From positions 2,600,491-2,622,632 of the forward strand of contig NW_004797276.1 of assembly GCF_000002075.1 (NCBI RefSeq): a stretch of DNA of 22,142 nucleotides. The letters are read 5' to 3'. Source of the stretch: Aplysia californica (taxonomy: Eukaryota; Mollusca; Gastropoda; Aplysiida; Aplysiidae). Every line of letters starts with the position of its first letter. Positions within the stretch are counted from its first letter, which is position 1. Under the pieces are notes generated by a model that made no database searches, had not been told where the DNA came from, and saw nothing but the letters and a program-made list of their open reading frames with translations. Both the position numbers and the translations under genes were made by a program. Positions 17,178-22,142 of this stretch are shown piece by piece.

Positions 17178-19188
17178 GTAAAAGAAAGACCTAATAAAAT
17201 TCTGCATCCTCAAGAGACTTTTAACAATGGTAATTTTGTATAAAGTTAAGTGATTCATGGCGCACAGAAACAGGATACTTTAGTTGAGAGCTCAGGTAGC
17301 CAGTGGCGTGCTGACCTTTGACATGGAGCGGGGTCATCGCTTGGGCATTCTTCGGTCACCGTGACCGCGCGGGAGGTTTAGAAAATCGTATTTTTCATCC
17401 TGAATTGAGCTCTAATTAATGCAATAATATTGGCTGAAAGACATCACTGCATGCGGGAATCAGTAGTTCCAAGCCTTTTTCATGATATTTCAAAAACAAA
17501 GAGAATCAGTATTGGTCTGTTTAGTTGTAACAGACAGTGCAAGATGGTCTTGTCTGATTCCCGTTAACGTTTCTAGTTATGACGTAACGAGCGTCGACAA
17601 TTAGAAAACTGCGCGTCAGGCTACGTTCATCTTTGAAGGACATAAACGTAATACTTAAGGGTATCTACTCACCAAAATTTCACTGCTACCGCAGTTTCCG
17701 TAACCTCAAAATGGTTGATCTATGCACCACATTGCTGTAAATATCCACACATTTCCCTCACTTAACTCCATACGAATTATGGCAGAGGCTATAGGTTTTA
17801 TTATATATTTACACGTGTACTGAATCATTGTGTCCGCATGTTGTACATCTACGTGTTGGTCACTGACTGGGACAACAGACTGAGGGTGGGTGTGGCAAGT
17901 GTGACTTGTACTTGTGTGTGGGTCGTTTTTTGTGTTGAGTCTGTGCTGAGAGCACGGGTACATGTACTCTGTGTGGTTGTGTCTGTCTCAGAAATGTTGG
18001 TACTAGGACTAGCTTGGTGTGTGTATTTTTCATGGCTGCTGCAGTGAGACTGGGGGTCACGGGACTTTACTGTGGCACAGCCAAGAGAGAGAAGTTTTTT
18101 CTGTTCTCTGACTGCACATTTTTGCATCACAGTCTTCCCTGTAAGCACACCAAATGTGTTGACCACTGTCAAAAGTGTCTCTCATTGTTTGTAGGGACTA
18201 GGGACACTGCACTATTTCGACGTTTAGTGTCATAGATTGTTTTATATAGCATTTCAAACACACAAATTTGGAGTGTTCCACCCAAACACAAGTAAGAGGT
18301 CACTGGCTATATCCGAACACAAACGCGGCTTTTAAAAGGATTTTCTCTGCTTCCCTGTAACGTTCAGTCTTCCGCACACTCTACACAGACTGTTCAGGGG
18401 TGTGCTCCATTTTAAGGTCTTCGGTTTATACGGCAATAACGTTAGTAAATTTGTGGGCCTAACATAATAATCAGATGTAGCTTAACAACCTCAACTGCGG
18501 TAGTACTGAAATTTACACACTCAAAACAGGATTTGTTACTGAACACGCACATACTAATCCCCAAAAAATTCAATGCACCGTTTTGTAGCAATAATTGATT
18601 ATTTATCCCCAGTTTGAAATAAGAAAAGCGTGTTACACAGGCAACAAACAGACACGTGTAGAACACTTGGTATAAAACGTAGAAGACTGGGACTTTCTTC
18701 AAGAGGAGGAGAAACGGTGCTGCTAAAGTCTATAAATTAAAACTAATTGGTTGGTCTAACGGCACCACTGTAATTGAGATAGTGATTGAGACCAATTTAT
18801 CAAGAACTCACCCCAGTTTATAATGGTGCGACGAAGTTAAATGACCCCAATAAAAAAGGTCAACAGGTACCGCGCGGGGTGATTAATTACCTCTGGACAG
18901 CAGGAGCTGCGGTGCAACTAAAAGGTGCGATTTCGGCTGATTTCGTGCGCCGTGGATTATAATGATTTTTTTTTTTGTGTGTAGAGTAAAGACAAGGTTA
19001 TTCAACATGGGATGCTGCTGATTTTTGCATGATACAGATTTTTAGAACGAATGTTTTTTTGTGCTTTTGATTGTTGATTTGTGTATTGACCTCAGTTTCT
19101 CCGCTTTTGTCTAATGTTAGTTCAGAATGACAATTATGCATGGGCAGTTGTCATTGGCTAGCCAGTTGATTGTTGTTCTGTCTTTCAG
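17178..19188. other. putative intron (2.0 kb)
   Basis: No repeat or gene that I can support. It contains a perfect GGTCACCGTGACC palindrome at 17354-17366. TG-rich sequence at about 17880-18010 produces several short open frames on both strands that look like chance. The minus-strand frame at 18442-18702 is Cys/Phe-rich and unrecognised. Confidence 0.35.
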
Positions 19189-19289
19189 TTAATGAGGAGC
19201 TGTTTACATCCGCAACATGGACTCTGGATCTCTTATCTCTTTGCCAATGTGTTTTCTTCCTGTCCTGCCTTCTGGAACCAGCCTCTTTG
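19189..19289 (+). CDS. candidate exon 2 of the host gene (weak)
   Basis: The acceptor ttctgtctttcag is good. Joined in phase 1 to exon 1 it reads VNEELFTSATWTLDLLSLCQ, then a hydrophobic CVFFLSCLLEPASL. The donor needed to reach the next exon in phase 0 is TTG|GTGTTA, which is poor. If that donor is not used, the frame runs to a TAG at 19329-19331. It may be a minor or false exon. Confidence 0.25.
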
Positions 19290-19532
19290 GTGTTAGATAT
19301 GAGTCAAACAACTGGGCTGAGTGCTCATTAGAAAACACGCAAAATCTAAATTGCTTCGACGGACCACCAACTTTCAAGGATAAAAGTGGTTGCTTTAGAT
19401 AGGTGGATGTTTTGAACTGTGTCATTATGACATAGAAAAAACATGGGGGCGGTGATAGTGGTCGTTTGTACCGTAAAAACACAGGGTGGGGGTGGACAGT
19501 GGTTGTGTGTACAGAGGCTTATAATTTTGAAT

Positions 19533-19842
19533 AGGTGGCTGCTAGAGCTTGTTCGACAGTATTTATGTCTGGAAGAGGTTTACTCATATTTACTTAGCCT
19601 CAACAAGTCTATAATATAGTCAAACCTGTCTAAGATAGCCTATTATGGAGGAGAAAAGTGGCCATTTTATCATATTGCCGTCTTACCTGGTGTCATTATA
19701 ATGTTATAAATATGCGAGGAAGGAAATGGGAAGTGGACGTACGTTACATGTGATTGTCATATATACAGGTGGCCGTTGGAGCAGGTTCGACTGTATTTGT
19801 GTCTGGAAGAGGTTTACTCATATTGACTTGGTCTCAACTGAT
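19533..19842. repeat. direct repeat pair in the putative intron
   Basis: 19533-19606 and 19768-19842 share ggtggc.g.t.gagc..gttcgac.gtattt.tgtctggaag and aggtttactcatatt.actt, about 235 bases apart and near 85% identical by eye. The sequence between (caaacctgtctaagatagcc ... atacaggtggccgttgg ... caggttcgactgta) looks like a very common class of short interspersed repeats with CAAACCTGT / ACAGGTTTG ends seen in many invertebrates. Confidence 0.65.
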
Positions 19843-19890
19843 ATATAATACACTCTCTTTTTTTAATTTTAACTTGATCTCACTGTTTAG

Positions 19891-20040
19891 GATGGCCTCC
19901 AGCTGTATGTGAAGCAATGCCCGGTCACCTACAGCCAGCGGCATGGGCACTTGTCAGGGCCGGTTGACACCAGGCTGGCCAAAGCTTTAAAACCGGGAAT
20001 GTGTCAAGCGTCTGCAAGGCCAGTGCGAACAAATATACAG
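19891..20040 (+). CDS. candidate exon 3 of the host gene
   Basis: Exactly 150 nt, open in phase 0, bounded by ctcactgtttag and a consensus donor CAG|GTGAGT. It encodes 50 residues: DGLQLYVKQCPVTYSQRH..., then PVDTRLAKALKPGMCQAS and ARPVRTNIQ. It is GC-richer than its surroundings, as exons usually are in AT-rich genomes. This is the most convincing exon in the window. I do not recognise the family. Confidence 0.5.
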
Positions 20041-20163
20041 GTGAGTCTAACTACGGTGATTACTGTGGCTGGAAAGGAGATTTGGATTTTGGTCATCTTC
20101 TAAGTGATAATCATTAGAATCACAATTTTTAATAAATGTGTATAAATTTTGTTTCTTCTTCAG

Positions 20164-20262
20164 TGTAGAAAACACCTAAAGACCTTTAGGCTATTGCCTA
20201 CTTGTTTAAGATTAAGGGAAGACCAGCATGCTTTTTTCAAAATCCGTAATGCACAGACTTAA
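20164..20262 (+). CDS. candidate terminal exon 4 of the host gene
   Basis: The 123-nt intron 20041-20163 starts GTGAGT and ends tttgtttcttcttcag. In the continuing phase-0 frame the exon reads CRKHLKTFRLLPTCLRLRED, then QHAFFKIRNAQT and a TAA at 20260-20262. It is basic, with no domain recognised. An AATAAA lies about 120 bases further on. Alternative splicing to an exon outside the window cannot be excluded. Confidence 0.4.
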   Translation, partial: CRKHLKTFRLLPTCLRLREDQHAFFKIRNAQT

Positions 20263-20380
20263 CAATCATCTAAGGTTTTTTTATATGACTTGGGGGGTCT
20301 TGTATGTTATTCAGGTAGTCAGATGGACTCTACTTCTGCGCTCCAGGCAAACTTTTACACTTTTGGGTGTCATGACCCCC

Positions 20381-20386
20381 AATAAA
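20381..20386 (+). terminator. candidate polyadenylation signal AATAAA
   Basis: Canonical hexamer about 120 bases downstream of the candidate stop codon at 20260-20262. AATAAA is frequent by chance in AT-rich DNA; another lies at about 20451. Confidence 0.3.
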
Positions 20387-20462
20387 GCGTTATTTTAATG
20401 CGGGCGTAATTTTCTTATCTATAAAGCTACAGAGTTAATATTTTCACAGAATAAACTCAGTA

Positions 20463-20656
20463 TAGGTAGCTGCAACCTGTTAGAGGATTTTTTTTATATC
20501 GTTTAAAATAAGCGAGATATCCCGGATTGTAACACATGACTGGCTAAAACACCGCAATTGTCCTTAAAATCACTCCCTCTGAGGCATATAGAACGTAGTA
20601 AATGAAAAATATTCCATAAATCAAAAAAAGCCTCTAACTCTAACAGGTTGCAACTA
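20463..20656. repeat. small foldback repeat, about 195 bp
   Basis: gtagctgcaacctgttagagg near the left edge is matched on the other strand by cctctaac...aacaggttgcaactac near the right edge, with a 6-base insertion. The next inner bases (A/T runs on either side) also pair loosely. It may be a MITE remnant. It lies just past the candidate polyadenylation signal. Confidence 0.65.
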
Positions 20657-20699
20657 CGCCAATTATCCACTCTGAGGCCAAATTTCAAGGGAATCCCAC

Positions 20700-21340
20700 A
20701 AACAGCCTCCGAAATCTCGCTGCACTAAAACCCCATACCCCTAAAAATATCGAGAAAACGCAAAAAAGCGCAATGCAAAAAAAAAAAAATGCGTTCGCAT
20801 TGTTATTACTTTTTGTTCAAACGCAGACAGATTAATGCAATGTTCGTCTTTTTCAGTATCTACCACTGCACTTTACCGATCACACAGTTTGGAATAGAAC
20901 TGTGTAAAATGGAATAAGAATACAGTTTGGAACGATGAGATAATACCATTTATTTCTAGAGAATAGCACAAGGAAAGGGGAACAAAATTACCTCAAAGCT
21001 TGAAACAGGGCAATCATAGTCGTTCTTTATTCAGAATAGTAAAGCGATAGGAGAAACACTTCTAAACACTGAAGTACATTTCTGAACAGGTGAGATTTTC
21101 AGGATAAAATTTGTGTAAGTTGTGAGGTGTATATTTTTCTTCCTAAAATATAATTATTTCATCTTGAACTTCCATCCAAAAGTAACCGGCTTTGACTTTT
21201 GACAGTGGCATCACAAAAAACAAACAAGAAGCCCCACTTCTGTTAGCTGAGGTAGATGACTGGTACTGGTAACATACCCGATAATGCCGACAGTTTAAAC
21301 TTAAAATCTGATTCAGGTCTGATCACTTGTACATAATTGG
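20700..21340. other. geneless stretch
   Basis: Includes a run of 13 A near 20779. Nothing else is recognised. Confidence 0.45.
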
Positions 21341-21400
21341 TATTGCTTAGCAAAGCATTTTGCATTGCAAGCTGAAGACGGGAGTTCGATTCCGTATCAG
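21341..21400 (+). repeat. possible tRNA-derived SINE fragment
   Basis: The B-box-like word agttcgattcc (21383-21393) is preceded by tagcaaagcat (21348-21358), which matches the A-box consensus at 10 of 11 positions. The spacing is short and no cloverleaf closes, so this is not a tRNA gene. It is either a SINE relic or a coincidence. Confidence 0.35.
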
Positions 21401-22052
21401 AAAGATGATTTTATCCTGTACCTCTGCACTTACTGTAACTTTTGGGACGAAAGATATCCTAAATTCTCGACCGCGGTGATAAAAGTAGGATGTCCAGCAG
21501 GAGTGGGATTGTTGGACAAGCATGGTCTGTCATATTTTTGGTAATAGCTAGCTTTTCGTAAATAGTCTGTTTGTATGTTGCATTTTGGACGTTTCCTCAT
21601 TGTTGACACAGTGAGGAACACATAATTATGTTGTGGAATAAAAACAGTACATTATAACGAGCTGCATTAAAAAATATGTAATTACTAGAATGGAGAGGAT
21701 TACAGATTGTGAACAAGAAAAAGAAAAAACAGTGAACCTCGTGTTGAATGCAGCGAATATGTCGAGTCCAAAGTTCAAGACTTTCTGCCCCCGGAGCATT
21801 TCAGATGCCAGTGCCAAGCTACCATGGCAATGCTGGCTTATCTTGGGATCCTTTCGACTTCTTGAATCAAAAGCTCTTTGCATTTTATAGACAGATACTT
21901 TCCGAAGTTTTGGCCCAAATTTACCACCACCTAAGTTTAGAATTCAACAACTAGTGAACATGTCTACCGTCAGCTATATTTGGTTCACGAACTTGATCAG
22001 TAATATGTTATGGAAATAAGTAAAATCGTCCAGTAACACATACCGAGATAAC

Positions 22053-22056
<4 letters not shown>
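21401..22056. other. geneless stretch with unsupported open frames
   Basis: Overlapping open frames on both strands cover 21626-21954. None has a recognisable domain. One + frame reads EYVESKVQDFLPPEHFRCQC, which looks protein-like, but it has no good start or splice sites and stops soon after. Confidence 0.35.

Positions 22057-22142
<86 letters not shown>
22057..22142. repeat. (CT)n microsatellite at the window end
   Basis: At least 86 bases of perfect CT repeat, cut by the window edge. Confidence 0.98.

Noticed and set aside
20772-20830. Poly-A run as a retroposon tail
   Set aside because: 13 A's are followed by gcgttcgcattg, but no SINE or LINE body or target duplication could be identified upstream.
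21690-21954. Possible exon or small gene near the right edge
   Set aside because: Three mutually overlapping frames on two strands, no consistent splice sites and no recognisable family. It is kept only as a note in the geneless stretch.

Overview
This is eukaryotic intergenic and intronic DNA, most likely from a mollusc and probably a gastropod. The reasons are spliceosomal splice sites, dense AGATCTAG microsatellites, eleven copies of the palindrome TAGGCCTA, and scattered AAGGG(C/T)(A/C)(A/G)TAACTC-type motifs, which I associate with molluscan genomes. The organism call is inference. No bacterial operons, rRNA genes, functional tRNA genes or CRISPR arrays are visible. The window begins in an (ATC)n tract and ends in a (CT)n tract, so it may be a whole contig broken at microsatellites.

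Layout. 1-160 holds trinucleotide microsatellites. About 752-830 is a tRNA-derived SINE head with A and B boxes. 1965-6846 is a complete non-autonomous hAT-type transposon: its ends are CAGAGCTG...CAGCTCTG, its subterminal regions are rich in GTAC, and the 8-bp duplication ttcagaaa sits exactly at both edges. It carries five copies of a ~205-bp satellite and an internal inverted repeat, but no transposase. 7371-11403 is a second DNA transposon with ~160-190-bp terminal inverted repeats and a 3-bp duplication (aag). On its minus strand lies a decayed gene (about 10113-8058) of a multicopy invertebrate protein family with zinc-binding Cys/His modules, a DNxDxxEETLSG motif and a HEEADT motif like those of PIN/FEN-type nucleases. 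This is the most interesting item in the window: it ties an orphan protein family to a defined TIR element. 12080-13112 is a third TIR element, ~1 kb long, with an 8-bp duplication (atgtcaaa).

A foldback repeat built from 'agtacggctagac' hairpins occurs twice in inverted orientation: at 10480-11020, nested in the second transposon, and at 14222-14790. Between and around these lie AGATCTAG tracts, small perfect hairpins, GA/GT/CA microsatellites and further dispersed repeats.

The right third (about 16976-20390) may be the 3' part of a host gene on the + strand. Four possible exons keep one reading frame, with good splice sites around a 123-nt last intron and an AATAAA signal downstream. I do not recognise the product. 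Apart from the transposon gene and these exons, I regard the open frames as chance frames or translated repeats.
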